This document shows, one piece after another, positions 42,568 to 52,529 of a stretch of DNA of 64,000 nt (within the stretch, counting starts at the first letter, position 1; each line of letters opens with the position of its first letter). The stretch covers positions 248,001 to 312,000 of the forward strand of contig NZ_VAJM01000005.1 of assembly GCF_005771675.1 (NCBI RefSeq), written 5' to 3'. Position numbers and translations under genes: made by a program. Below the pieces are notes generated by a model that saw only the letters and a list, made by a program, of their open reading frames with translations, did no database searches and was not told where the DNA came from. The DNA is from Hymenobacter jeollabukensis (lineage in GTDB: Bacteria > Bacteroidota > Bacteroidia > Cytophagales > Hymenobacteraceae).

Positions 42568-45500
42568 TTAGAAAGTGAAGCGCAGGTTCACACCGTAGTT
42601 GCGGGTGTTGGGCGGGCTCTGGAGCTCCAGACCGCGAATGTTACCGGCGCCTTGCGTGTTAATCTCCGGATCGAAGGGGGCATTGGGAGCGTAGAAGAAC
42701 ACGTTCCGGCCAGTGAGCGTGATGCTGGCTTGGCCAAAAGGCGTGCGCTCCAGCAGGCTCTTGGGGAGGGAGTAGCCTACAGAAAGCTCGCGCAGGCGGT
42801 ATACCGTTGCGTCGTAGACGTTGAACTCGCTCTGAAGCCCACCAATGGCGCTGTAGTAGTTCTGGGCATCAATCTGGATATTGTTCTCGCGGTAGGTACC
42901 GTCCGCATTCCGGATTACCCCCGGAATCAGCCGCGGGGCCTCCCGGTTTTCGGCCGTTTCCTTCATCGCCCCGTTGGCCTTCAACTGGGCATTGGTGAAC
43001 GAAAGAATTTCGGAGCCGACGTTGGCGTCAACCAAGAACGAAAGCGAAATGCCGCGGTACGAGAATGAGTTCGTGATGCCGCCCTGCCAGTCCGGGTTAG
43101 GATCGGCCAGAATCTCGTTGGCCACCAAGTTGGTGTCGAAGAGGCCGGTGGCGGGGTTTATGATGTAACGGCCAACTACGCTCGGGTCGTTAGCATTGCC
43201 CGTAGTCGGATCGGTTGCCGGAACGCGCGGCACCTTGCCGCCGATGATAACCCCGTAAGGCTCGCCTACGCGGAACGACGGAATGCTACCCGTGAAAGCG
43301 TTGCCGTTGATGGAAGCCGTAGTCACACCCGGGGCAATGGAAACCACCTTGTTCCGGATGCGGGTAAAGTTGGCATTCACATCCCAACGGAAATTGTTGG
43401 TTCTGACGGGCGTAATAACTACCAGGGCCTCGAAGCCTTTGTTATCAACCCGGCCAATGTTCGTGAAGCGCTGCGTGAAGCCCGAAGAAGATGCCGTGGT
43501 TACGGGCAGGATTTGGTCCTCGCTGCGGGTAGAGAAGTACGTCAGGTCAAACGTCAGGCGGTTGTTGAAGAAACCTAAGTTGGTCCCCACTTCAAACGAC
43601 TTCGTAAACTCGGGCGTCAGATTCGATCCACCGATTGTATTGCTGATCGAAAAGCCTGGGTAAATAACCGCGCTAGGCCCCGACACGAGGGTGAACGGGA
43701 AAGTGATGCTGGCTACGTTGTTGCCCTGTGAGGTTACGTTGTAGTACGTGGCCAACGAATACGGATCGGCGTCTCGTCCCACGGAGGCTACGTTGGCGCG
43801 GATCTTACCGTACGAGAAGATGTTGTTGGAAATCTTGAACGCGTCGCTGAATACGAAGCCCAAGGTCGCCGCTGGGTAGAAGAACGTGTTGTTGTTAACT
43901 GGCAGGGTCGACGATTCATCGACGCGGCCCGTCAACTCCAAAAAGAGGTAATTGTTGTAGGCCAGCGACAACTGCGAGTAGTAGCCCATCAGACGACGTA
44001 CGCTGGAGTTTTCACCCGTTCCGTTCGAGAATACGGTACCCGCTGCGGCGTTGGGCAACCCCGGAATAATAGCTTCCGCCTGCGACCGGATCCGCTGGAA
44101 GCGGCGCTGGTTGATGTTCTGGCCGAGCAGCAACGAGGCATTGAAGCCCTCCGTGAAAATGTTGTCCTTCTTCAGCGTTACCAGCAGGTCTCCGTTCAGC
44201 TCGCTGCGGTAGAAGTTTTCGTCCAGAATCAAGCCGCCGGGTACCCGGGCAGAGCCAATGGCAAATACCTGACGACGACGGTCGGTGTAGGTGTCGTACC
44301 CCGCACGGTAGGCAACGTTCAACCACGGTCTGAACTCATAGCTGACGTTGGCTACGTTGATAAAGCGCGTCAGATTTGAGGTAGTTGGGTTGTTGCGCAG
44401 GTTGAAGTAAGGGTTGTCCTGCCCAGCGAAGAAGATATTAGCTCCGGTGACGGGGTCCTGCGAAGGCAACCCTTGCAAGTCGTAGCTACGCGGGATAGTG
44501 CCGAGCTGACCAAAGGCCGAGCCCCCGTTACCGATCAGCGGCCCTTTCTGGTTGGTTTGGATGAAATTGACCGAGCCGCCCACGCGCAGCTTGTTGACTA
44601 GCTTGATGTTACCGCCCAACTGAGCATTGGTCCGATTCAGCTCGGAGCTTTCTACAATACCAGTCTGGTCGGTATTGGTGACGTTAAACGCGACGTTCTG
44701 GTCCGCATTACCACCCGCAACGTTTACACCGTTGGTGAAAATCCGACCTTGGCGGTAGAAGTCACGGATGTTGTCGTAAGCACGGTAGGGCAGGGTGCTA
44801 CCATCGGTCAGCAGCAAGCCATTGGCCAGCGTAGGCGTGGTGCCATAACGAGGCCCCCACGATGCGCGGGAACCGGTGTTGACGTTGCCCAAGCCGCCGG
44901 TAGTGATGTTGACCCCCTGCGTGCCTTGCCCGTACTCGTCTTGCAACTTGGCAATTCCGTAGACGTTCGATACGTTGAGACTGGATGTAACCGTTACTTC
45001 CGTCTTCTTGTTGGCCGAGCGCCCGGTCTTGGTCGTGATGATGATAGCACCCGACGAAGCGCGCGAACCGTACAGCGCAGCGGCCGCCGGACCTTTCAGA
45101 ATGTTGATGCTCGCAATACTTTCGGGGTCGATGTCAAGAGCCCGGTTTGAGGTTTGAGCGCCACCCAAGGTGCCAAGCGAACCACCGTTGGTACGGTCCA
45201 GGTCATTGCTGATAGGAATACCATCTACCACAAACAGCGGCTGGTTGCCATTCTGCAGCGACGTAATGCCGCGGATGTTGATGTTGGTGGACGAGCCAGC
45301 CAGGCCGCTGGCTCCGGTGATGTTCACGCCTGCTACCTTACCCTGTAAGGCGTTAAGAACATTCGGCTCAGATTTCTGCGAAATCTGCTCAGCCTTGATT
45401 TCTTGCGTGGCGTAACCCAGTGAGCGGGTGTCGCGCTCGATGCCCAGAGCCGTTACTACAACTTCACTCAACTGCTTGGTATCTGATGATAGACCAATGT

Positions 45501-45774
45501 TGAGTTGAGTCTCTTCGCCCACTGGGCGGTCAAGGGACAAGTACCCTACCGAACTTACCTGCAACACGGCCCCGGCAGCGGGCACAGTTAAGGTAAATGT
45601 TCCGTCTGAGTTAGTTGACACCCCATTGGTGGTGCCTTTAACCAGCACAGTGGCACCGGGCAATCCTTCGCCGGTGCTCCGGTCCGTTACCCGGCCGGAA
45701 ACCTGACGGGTTTGCGCTTCCACTTGGTGCACAATGGCTGCCAAGGGAAGCAAACCCAGTAGAAGTTTATTCAT
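42568..45774 (-). CDS. SusC/RagA-family TonB-dependent transporter, locus 1
   Basis: 1068 residues from the ATG at 45774 (MNKLLLGLLPLAAIVHQVEA, signal peptide). A carboxypeptidase-regulatory-like domain (RQVSGRVTDRSTGEGLPGAT) precedes the plug (VVVTALGIERDTRSLGYATQ, NIRGITSLQNGNQPLFVVDG, ASINILKGPAAAALYGSRAS), and the barrel ends NYGVNLRFTF with a terminal Phe. It imports substrates across the outer membrane with TonB energy. The signal peptide is almost identical to that of the locus 2 transporter. No sigma/anti-sigma pair or hybrid two-component regulator is next to it. Confidence 0.93.
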   Translation of the reverse strand: MNKLLLGLLPLAAIVHQVEAQTRQVSGRVTDRSTGEGLPGATVLVKGTTNGVSTNSDGTFTLTVPAAGAVLQVSSVGYLSLDRPVGEETQLNIGLSSDTKQLSEVVVTALGIERDTRSLGYATQEIKAEQISQKSEPNVLNALQGKVAGVNITGASGLAGSSTNINIRGITSLQNGNQPLFVVDGIPISNDLDRTNGGSLGTLGGAQTSNRALDIDPESIASINILKGPAAAALYGSRASSGAIIITTKTGRSANKKTEVTVTSSLNVSNVYGIAKLQDEYGQGTQGVNITTGGLGNVNTGSRASWGPRYGTTPTLANGLLLTDGSTLPYRAYDNIRDFYRQGRIFTNGVNVAGGNADQNVAFNVTNTDQTGIVESSELNRTNAQLGGNIKLVNKLRVGGSVNFIQTNQKGPLIGNGGSAFGQLGTIPRSYDLQGLPSQDPVTGANIFFAGQDNPYFNLRNNPTTSNLTRFINVANVSYEFRPWLNVAYRAGYDTYTDRRRQVFAIGSARVPGGLILDENFYRSELNGDLLVTLKKDNIFTEGFNASLLLGQNINQRRFQRIRSQAEAIIPGLPNAAAGTVFSNGTGENSSVRRLMGYYSQLSLAYNNYLFLELTGRVDESSTLPVNNNTFFYPAATLGFVFSDAFKISNNIFSYGKIRANVASVGRDADPYSLATYYNVTSQGNNVASITFPFTLVSGPSAVIYPGFSISNTIGGSNLTPEFTKSFEVGTNLGFFNNRLTFDLTYFSTRSEDQILPVTTASSSGFTQRFTNIGRVDNKGFEALVVITPVRTNNFRWDVNANFTRIRNKVVSIAPGVTTASINGNAFTGSIPSFRVGEPYGVIIGGKVPRVPATDPTTGNANDPSVVGRYIINPATGLFDTNLVANEILADPNPDWQGGITNSFSYRGISLSFLVDANVGSEILSFTNAQLKANGAMKETAENREAPRLIPGVIRNADGTYRENNIQIDAQNYYSAIGGLQSEFNVYDATVYRLRELSVGYSLPKSLLERTPFGQASITLTGRNVFFYAPNAPFDPEINTQGAGNIRGLELQSPPNTRNYGVNLRFTF

Positions 45775-45956
45775 GGAATAAAAAGTGAGTGAGTGAACTG
45801 AGAAGCTTTCTTCTAAATGTACTGCGGTAGTGTCCAATACCAATAATATTAATGCATTTTTAATAGAGATACGTGGTGGTTAGCGGTGATTTGCAAACGA
45901 ATAGATGCTTTTTGTATCTAAAAGGAAATAACGGCTTCGCAAACGAATTTGCGCAG

Positions 45957-45999
45957 AAAAACAACGGCCCGGTCGAGTTTCGACCGGGCCGTTGTTTTT
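45957..45999 (-). terminator. terminator of SusC/D locus 2
   Basis: AAAAACAACGGCCCGGTCGA and TCGACCGGGCCGTTGTTTTT form a perfect 20-bp stem with loop GTT, 20 nt after the SusD stop on the minus strand; symmetrical, so it works in both directions. Confidence 0.9.
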
Positions 46000-46018
46000 G
46001 GCGGAAGCAAGAACGCTG

Positions 46019-47554
46019 TTAGTACGCGTCGTTCTGAACCAGCTTAGGGTTCCTGGTGATTTCGCTGGATGGGATGGGCAGAATAGCTTTAGTGCTTTTC
46101 CAGGGCAGTTCAGGAATGATGTTCGGCGCTGTGCCGTGTGCCGGTACATTTAGCCCATTGCGGAACAAGTCGTACAACCGGTGCCCTTCGAAAGCCAGTT
46201 CAAACCGTCGCTCCGTCAAGATAGCGTTGATAAATGCCTCTTTCGTTGTGAAGCTGCTCAGCGTGTAGGCCGGGGCATTGGTGGGCTTGGAACGATTGCG
46301 TATATAGTTCAGGTAGCGCAGGGCCGTCGAATCCGTAGCAGGATAGGGGAAGGTTGGAGCATTCTTCACCAGTGCCTCGGCTTGATTCAGTAGGATTTCC
46401 GGGTACCGCACAATCGGAATCCAGGCACCCATATTAGCGCCGCCGGGGCTGCCATTGAGGAGTAACTTGGAATACTTGCGCGTCCACCACTGGCTGGAGG
46501 TGAATCGTAGCTGATCGAGGCGGCGACGGTCGGTATTGGCAGCCGTCGCGCCGGCAGCGCCGGCCGGTCCCGGCAAAGCGTTCTTATAAGGAGTTACCGA
46601 AACGGAAATAGTCGTGCTAGGAGTGTAGTACTGACCGATAGCCGCGTTGGTGTTCGGGTTGTCGTTTTGCGACATGGCAATGAAGAAAATCGACTCCGAC
46701 GTGAGGTTGGGCGTTCCTTCGGCCGGTACCAGAAAATCCGCGAAAGCCGAGCTGTTGAGCCGGTGTAAGCCTGAGCCGATAATCGGCTCGGCCGTTCGAA
46801 TGACGTTGCCGTACTCGCCTTTGTAGAGATATACGCGCGACAACAAGCCACGGGCAGCGTCTTTAGTAGCGCGAGCCGCGTTGTCATTGCCACCGCCCGC
46901 ACTTTGCGTTTCGGGAAGCACAGCAATGGCCTCGGTCAGGTCCTTGATGATCTGCTCATACACCTCTTTGACGGTCGAACGTGGCAATTGCTGCGCCGGT
47001 TCGTACGCTTCGGTGCCATCTGGTGCGGTCAGCTGTATCGGAACGCCCAAGTGCGAAGCGTCCGGCGTCGCATTGTAGGGCTGGGCAAACAGATTGACCA
47101 GCGTGAAGTGACACAGAGCCCGGATAAACTTGGCTTCCCCAATGTACTGGTTGTACTTGGCTACGTCCAAGCCAGCGCCGTTGCGCTTAGTCAGTTCCCG
47201 AATCATGTAGTTCGCCATGTACATGCTACGGTACCCCCCGGCCCATGCCCCCAGTGCACTACCATCGCTAGATGGTATGTTGCTGATGGCTAAGTTATTA
47301 AATGCGGGCGATAACTCTACGTCGTCCGAGCGCACATCGGCATACACCAGTGCCCGGCTACCCAGAAACTCCCCGTCCTGAAGCGCATCATACATGCCCA
47401 CAGCCGCCTTGTCGATACGGGCCGGCGTGGAAAAAACATCGTTAGGGTTGAAGTCCTGCGGAGATTGTTGCTGTAGCAGGTCGCAGCTGGCAGTGGCCGT
47501 CAGTAGCAGTCCGAAAGCTGCAGTCCGGCTAGCAGAAGAAAATATGAATTTCAT
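46019..47554 (-). CDS. SusD/RagB-family lipoprotein, locus 2
   Basis: 511 residues. MKFIFSSASRTAAFGLLLTA then TASCDLLQQQSPQDFNPNDV gives the lipobox Cys near residue 24. Typical RagB/SusD blocks follow: ALQDGEFLGSRALVYADVRS, YNQYIGEAKFIRALCHFTLV NLFAQPYN, ARGLLSRVYLYKGEY, VRYPEILLNQAEALVK and ERRFELAFEGHRLYDLFRNG, ending near LPIPSSEITRNPKL VQN. This is the classical SusD type and differs from the shorter-motif SusD of loci 1 and 3. It starts 22 nt after the SusC stop, so the two genes form one operon. Confidence 0.93.
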   Translation of the reverse strand: MKFIFSSASRTAAFGLLLTATASCDLLQQQSPQDFNPNDVFSTPARIDKAAVGMYDALQDGEFLGSRALVYADVRSDDVELSPAFNNLAISNIPSSDGSALGAWAGGYRSMYMANYMIRELTKRNGAGLDVAKYNQYIGEAKFIRALCHFTLVNLFAQPYNATPDASHLGVPIQLTAPDGTEAYEPAQQLPRSTVKEVYEQIIKDLTEAIAVLPETQSAGGGNDNAARATKDAARGLLSRVYLYKGEYGNVIRTAEPIIGSGLHRLNSSAFADFLVPAEGTPNLTSESIFFIAMSQNDNPNTNAAIGQYYTPSTTISVSVTPYKNALPGPAGAAGATAANTDRRRLDQLRFTSSQWWTRKYSKLLLNGSPGGANMGAWIPIVRYPEILLNQAEALVKNAPTFPYPATDSTALRYLNYIRNRSKPTNAPAYTLSSFTTKEAFINAILTERRFELAFEGHRLYDLFRNGLNVPAHGTAPNIIPELPWKSTKAILPIPSSEITRNPKLVQNDAY

Positions 47555-47576
47555 GTGGAAGTTTCAGCCGAGGGGA

Positions 47577-50500
47577 TTAGAAATCAATGTTTACACCAGC
47601 CGTGTAGGTGCGCACCTGCGGGTTGGAACGCTGGTCGACGCCATACGCAATGTTGCTGTTGGTGCCGCTGTTGCTACCCTCGTTACCAGCTACGTTGACC
47701 TCCGGGTCAGTGCCGCTGTATTTCGTAAACACGTAAGCATTCTGCACCATGACGAACAGATTGGTGCGCGAGGAGCCGATCCGCTGGGTCACGGTGCTTG
47801 GCAGCAAATAAGACAATCGTACCTGACGCACGCGTAGGTAGTCACCTTTCTCCATAAAGCGCGTCGAGCTACTCTGATGGATATTGTCACCTACGTACAG
47901 GCGTGGCACGTTGGTCACATCGCCCGGTTTCTGCCACCGGTCTTTGATTTCCTCTGAATTGTTGACGGCGCTGTTGGTCAGCAACTGCGAACGAGTGGAG
48001 TTATAGAGGTAGTTCCCACCACTGTATTGCAGGAATACCTCAAGTTGTAAGCCCTTGTAAGAGAATGTGTTGTCGAAGCCGCCATTCCATTTCGGAAAGC
48101 TTGTCTTGCCCAGCCATACTCCTTCGGTTGCCGTCGTAGCGGGCCGCACTGTCTGCCCATTCACCCGCGACTCCCCGTTTTGAGTCCAGGTTTTCGTCAC
48201 CGGGCTATACTCGCGTACGTTGTCGTTGGCATCCAACCACTGCGGGTTGCCGTTGTCCGGATTGACGCCCACCCAGCGCAGCAGGTTGTACTCCGTAATG
48301 GAGTGGCCTTCGCTAGCAAAATGGTAGGGCACGCCGCTCGGCACATTACCGCCTTCCAGCTTGGTGATGCGGTTTACCAAATAGGTGTAGTTGAACGAGG
48401 ACGTCCACTTAAAGCCGGAGGGTGTCTCCAGGTTAGTGGTGTTGAGCGTCAACTCCACGCCGCGGTTGTACATTTTACCGACGTTGCGGAAAACGGACCC
48501 GTTCGGAATACCAGTGCTGTAGATAGCGGGTACATACAGCAACAGGTTGTCAATGTTGTTGCTGAAATAATCGAAATTGACGCCAATCCGGTCTTTCATG
48601 ACGGATGCATCAAACCCGACGTCTAGCTTTTTTCCTGTTTCCCAACGCAGGCTGGGGTTGTTCAGCCGGTTGATGGCATAGCCAGCATACGTGCCGTACA
48701 GGCCCTGCCCCATCAGGGTCGCAGACTCGTAGGACGAAATACCGGCGCTGTTGCCCACCAAGCCATAACTGGCCTTCAGCTTCAGATCATTGACGAAGCT
48801 GATGTTGCTCATAAACGCTTCGCGCGAGATGCGCCAGCCCACCGAAGTACCCGGGAAGAAGCCCCAGCGCCGCTGTTCCCCAAAACGCGAGCTGCCGTCG
48901 CGGCGAGCCGTAAACGTAGCGTAATACTTGTCCGAGAAGGCGTAGTTCAGACGACCGAAAATCGACTGCCACGCCGACACATCTTGCGACGTGCCTTGGC
49001 TGGAGGCCTGCGAGTCAAAGAGACCAAAGAAGTTGTCTTTGAACTTGGGGTCCGAGATGTTGCTGCCCTGGCTGAATACCAACTGGTACGTTTCCAGGTT
49101 CTGCTCGTAGCCCAGGGTGGCGTCAATGTTGTGGTTGTCGCCAAATAGGTGCGAGTAGGCAGCGTAGTTCTGCCAGGTCGTCAGCGTATTGTCAGCTCGG
49201 TTCTTCTGTACCAGCCCGTTGTACTGCAGGCCTAGGCCTGCAATGTCGGGGGCACTGTATTGGTACTCGGCGTTATTGAGGTAATCCAAGCCGAATTTGG
49301 TCGTCACACTCAGCCCCTTTAGCGGCATGACAGTCAAGTAGGCATTGCCGAGCAGACGCCGTTGCGTGTTGTCGTTGTGGTTCAGGCGCAACGTTGCTAC
49401 CGGGTGGTAGAGCGCGAAAGGAACGTACGAAAAGAGATTTTCCCCGATTGTTGCCCCAGTCGCGTCTAGCTTTTCCCCGTCATTGTTGGCACCGCTCCCG
49501 AGGGTCCGTGTAACGCCGGTAAGGTAATACGAACCGTCAGCGTTGTAGGCCGGCACGTTCGGCAACGAGTTCATTGCCGCGAACGTGGGCGACGCGAAGT
49601 AGTTGCTGGTTAGGTTCGACCCGAGTATACCTTGATTATAAGCGTGGTTGAAACTCAGGTTCATCCCCGACTTCACCCACGTCTTGGGCGTCAGCTCCAT
49701 GTTGATGCGCCCATTGGCCCGGCGCAGTCGGTTGGTAATGATGGTGCCCTTCTGGTCGGAGTAACCTACCGACGCGTAATAGCTACCCTTGTCGTTACCG
49801 CTGCTCAGGGCCAGTTGGTAATCCTGCATGAAGCCCTTGTGGTAAATCTGCTTCAGCCAGTCGGTATTGTCCTCTACCCCGTCACCATCCGAGTCGCCAT
49901 TAATGGCCAACGGTACCGTTTTGCCGGGGTTAGCGTTGAAATACTTCTCGTTGGTGATGTCACGGAACTCCGTCGCGTCGAGCAGCTTGGGCAGCTTGGT
50001 CGGCTCCATATAGCCCACCGTCGCGTTTACGGTCAGTTTGGCCTGACCGTTTTTACCCTTCTTGGTCGTAATCAGGACAACGCCATTGGTGGCCCGCGAA
50101 CCGTAAATGGCCGCCGCCGAAGCATCCTTCAGCACGGTCATCGATTCAATATCGTTCGGGTTGATGTCGGCCAGGGGATTGTAGCGCAGACCCGAAGTCA
50201 TCACGTTCATGTTGCCGAATTCCGTCATCGGCACCCCATCAACCACAAACAACGGCTGGGAACTGCCGTTGATGGAGTTAATGCCACGGATGCGCACCGT
50301 TACAGCGTCGCCAAGTGTACCGCTGGTGTTGGTAATCTGTACCCCGGCAATGCGGCCTGCCAGCGCCTGGTCGGCGCTCTGGATCGGCTGCGACGTGAGT
50401 TTCGACTGGTCCAGCTTCGCAAACGAACCCGTAATGTCCTTTACATCCTGCGACCCGCCGTAGCCCGTCACGACCACTTCACTGGTCATCTTCGTGTCGG

Positions 50501-50789
50501 TGGCGAGGCCAATGTTGAGCGTTGTTTCATTGCCCACGGAACGCTCAATCGTCTGGTACCCCACCGAACTGATGCGGATGTTCTTGCTGCCAGCCGGAAG
50601 GTCAAGAACGTAGGAGCCATCGGCGTTGGTAGAAACGCCGACCGTTGTGCCGGGTACCACAATGGTTACCCCGGGAATTCCTTCGCCGGTGTTGCGGTCA
50701 GTGACACGCCCGGAAATACTCCGGGTTTGGGCATTTGCTTGGTGCACAACGGCCGCCAAGGGTATGAGGCCCAGTAAAAGTTTGTTCAT
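47577..50789 (-). CDS. SusC/RagA-family TonB-dependent transporter, locus 2
   Basis: 1070 residues starting MNKLLLGLIPLAAVVHQANA, a signal peptide nearly the same as in locus 1. Regulatory-like domain RSISGRVTDRNTGEGIPGVT, plug with VVVTGYGGSQDVKDITGSFA, VRIRGINSINGSSQPLFVVD and ESMTVLKDASAAAIYGSRAT NGVVLITTKKGK, then the barrel ending VRTYTAGVNIDF. The plug wording (KDASAAAIYGSRATNGV) is of the classical RagA/SusC type, whereas locus 1 and 3 carry KGPxAAALYGS. First gene of its operon, divergent from locus 3 across a 1.7-kb gap. Confidence 0.93.
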   Translation of the reverse strand: MNKLLLGLIPLAAVVHQANAQTRSISGRVTDRNTGEGIPGVTIVVPGTTVGVSTNADGSYVLDLPAGSKNIRISSVGYQTIERSVGNETTLNIGLATDTKMTSEVVVTGYGGSQDVKDITGSFAKLDQSKLTSQPIQSADQALAGRIAGVQITNTSGTLGDAVTVRIRGINSINGSSQPLFVVDGVPMTEFGNMNVMTSGLRYNPLADINPNDIESMTVLKDASAAAIYGSRATNGVVLITTKKGKNGQAKLTVNATVGYMEPTKLPKLLDATEFRDITNEKYFNANPGKTVPLAINGDSDGDGVEDNTDWLKQIYHKGFMQDYQLALSSGNDKGSYYASVGYSDQKGTIITNRLRRANGRINMELTPKTWVKSGMNLSFNHAYNQGILGSNLTSNYFASPTFAAMNSLPNVPAYNADGSYYLTGVTRTLGSGANNDGEKLDATGATIGENLFSYVPFALYHPVATLRLNHNDNTQRRLLGNAYLTVMPLKGLSVTTKFGLDYLNNAEYQYSAPDIAGLGLQYNGLVQKNRADNTLTTWQNYAAYSHLFGDNHNIDATLGYEQNLETYQLVFSQGSNISDPKFKDNFFGLFDSQASSQGTSQDVSAWQSIFGRLNYAFSDKYYATFTARRDGSSRFGEQRRWGFFPGTSVGWRISREAFMSNISFVNDLKLKASYGLVGNSAGISSYESATLMGQGLYGTYAGYAINRLNNPSLRWETGKKLDVGFDASVMKDRIGVNFDYFSNNIDNLLLYVPAIYSTGIPNGSVFRNVGKMYNRGVELTLNTTNLETPSGFKWTSSFNYTYLVNRITKLEGGNVPSGVPYHFASEGHSITEYNLLRWVGVNPDNGNPQWLDANDNVREYSPVTKTWTQNGESRVNGQTVRPATTATEGVWLGKTSFPKWNGGFDNTFSYKGLQLEVFLQYSGGNYLYNSTRSQLLTNSAVNNSEEIKDRWQKPGDVTNVPRLYVGDNIHQSSSTRFMEKGDYLRVRQVRLSYLLPSTVTQRIGSSRTNLFVMVQNAYVFTKYSGTDPEVNVAGNEGSNSGTNSNIAYGVDQRSNPQVRTYTAGVNIDF

Positions 50790-52529
50790 GCGGTGAAAAA
50801 AAGGATGATGGGTGTGTGAGGAGGTTTAGGCTTGGGGTGGTTGAGGACGTCAGAAATAGCGGTAACAAGATGAGCAGATAACCAGCCAAAGGCTGAATTA
50901 GAGACCTGGGTAAGTAATAGGCGTGCTAATATAAAGAGTTCACGCTCAACGGGCCTGCCGTAATTCGATGAGTTGCGTGAATTCTCTTGCCCACGCGCGC
51001 GCTGTGCCGCTGGCATATAGCTGTTCGGCGCATGACTCTGAGGTAATTAAGCCCGTCAGATTTGCACGGAACTGATTTGGAAGGACTGGATTTGAATCGT
51101 AGTCGCTTCGGATAGCGTTGACGTGCGTTTGCTTCCCGCCCCGGTATTGCTATGCAAATCAGGAGTCCTCACAAACTGTATCGGTACGATACACCTGCAA
51201 GTCAGAAACTCTTCACTCGTCTCTGTGAGCCTAGCAGTTTCCTCTGGCGGCTACCTCAAACAACGGCCGGTTTGTGCGCCGGCCTATCGAGCACCGCCTC
51301 ATGTTGCTTCTGAGTGTAGTGGGGCCAAGCGCAAGCTGTAGATATGCGGCACACGCGTCCTTTTGAAATGCTCTGCTCACCGTCATACCGCGCTTAGCCC
51401 GGCGTCAGAGCGGCATCAGCTTCGCAAGCGCGTGCCGGTTACGCTTACAAACTCACCGAGTGAACTCGCATGAACCGAACGCATTACACAAACTCTAATG
51501 CGAATCCATTTTAGCCTGAATCAATTGCTGCCTGCTTCAGCGTATTCTACCCTACCCATTCGAATTGGCTGGCGCACAGCACCCAATCGCTCTGGATTGG
51601 TCAACTAGATGTGGAAAGTCACTTCCTAAATCCTAAACAAAGTATTGAACCCCATTGGGACAGTGGGCCGCCCGCGCAAACGGAGTGGGATAATACCATG
51701 GGAAGCAAAGCCTACAGCGTGAATGCGCGCTAGCGCGCGGCGGAACAAGTGACGCGGTCAGTCAGGGAACCAAATCATGTAAACAATAAAGTAACAAGGG
51801 GGTGTGGCTTGCGTCGACTGCACTCACTATAATCAGCAAAGGGTCTCCTGCACACATTCATAGTCGTTTTTCTATTCATTGGTGCATGGACAAGGCCTCG
51901 AAACAACTGGCTCAATACGGTAGGCGGCATGGCAACGCCTACCTAGCCCTGCCATTCAGGAGAAACTCATCACTGAACTGTTTAACAAACACATTCTGCT
52001 CGCCAAAGGGGATGTCAAGCGGGCCTTGCTGTCGTAATTGCTGTTGCTGGTCATAACAACAGCGCTGCCCCGCTAGCCTTTGTAAGATACTCGGAAAGCA
52101 GAAGAGTACTGTCAAAAGGTTTCAGGTGATGCTACGCCTCTTCGTTGCGTAACAGGGTGTTGAACCAGCATCCATTGAAAATATACCTCAGCAACCACCG
52201 AACCGATTAGGTAGATTACTTGGATAAGTACATTTATTAACAAGATGATTTTGATATTTTATGCCTGCCACTGATTAGAGTTGATGATAGCATAGACGAG
52301 AGATTCTGTCTCCTGAATGAGGTATTTACTTGATCAGTAATATAGTACCTCAGGTCAAAGCTCGACTAGAGAAGGCAAAGGAGAAAAGGTAGCAGAATTG
52401 AGATATAGTAGCTTGTTTTTTGAGGTTATTACATCTATAAGGCGTTTTTAGCCCGAATCGATTTATAGAGCGAATACAAACTTTGATTATATTTGGCGAC
52501 ACTCATTCACCATCACTCACCTTCTTCAA
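50790..52529. other. 1.74-kb region without recognisable genes
   Basis: Lies between the divergent SusC genes of loci 2 and 3 and has lower G+C than the gene-rich flanks. Short frames on both strands are without start context or family signature. One stretch (51924-52037, plus strand) reads like a protein end (PAIQEKLITELFNKHILLAK, then GDVKRALLS and a stop) but has an in-frame stop just before it, so it may be the remnant of a lost gene. Only the TATATTTG promoter near the right end is convincing. Confidence 0.55.
52488..52495 (+). promoter_or_regulatory. promoter of SusC/D locus 3
   Basis: TATATTTG fits TAnnTTTG exactly and a TTTA lies 22 nt upstream. The ATG of SusC follows 34 nt further, giving a short leader. 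Confidence 0.55.

Noticed and set aside
50790..52529. Insertion sequence in the gap between SusC genes
   Set aside because: No transposase frame, terminal inverted repeats or target duplications could be identified.
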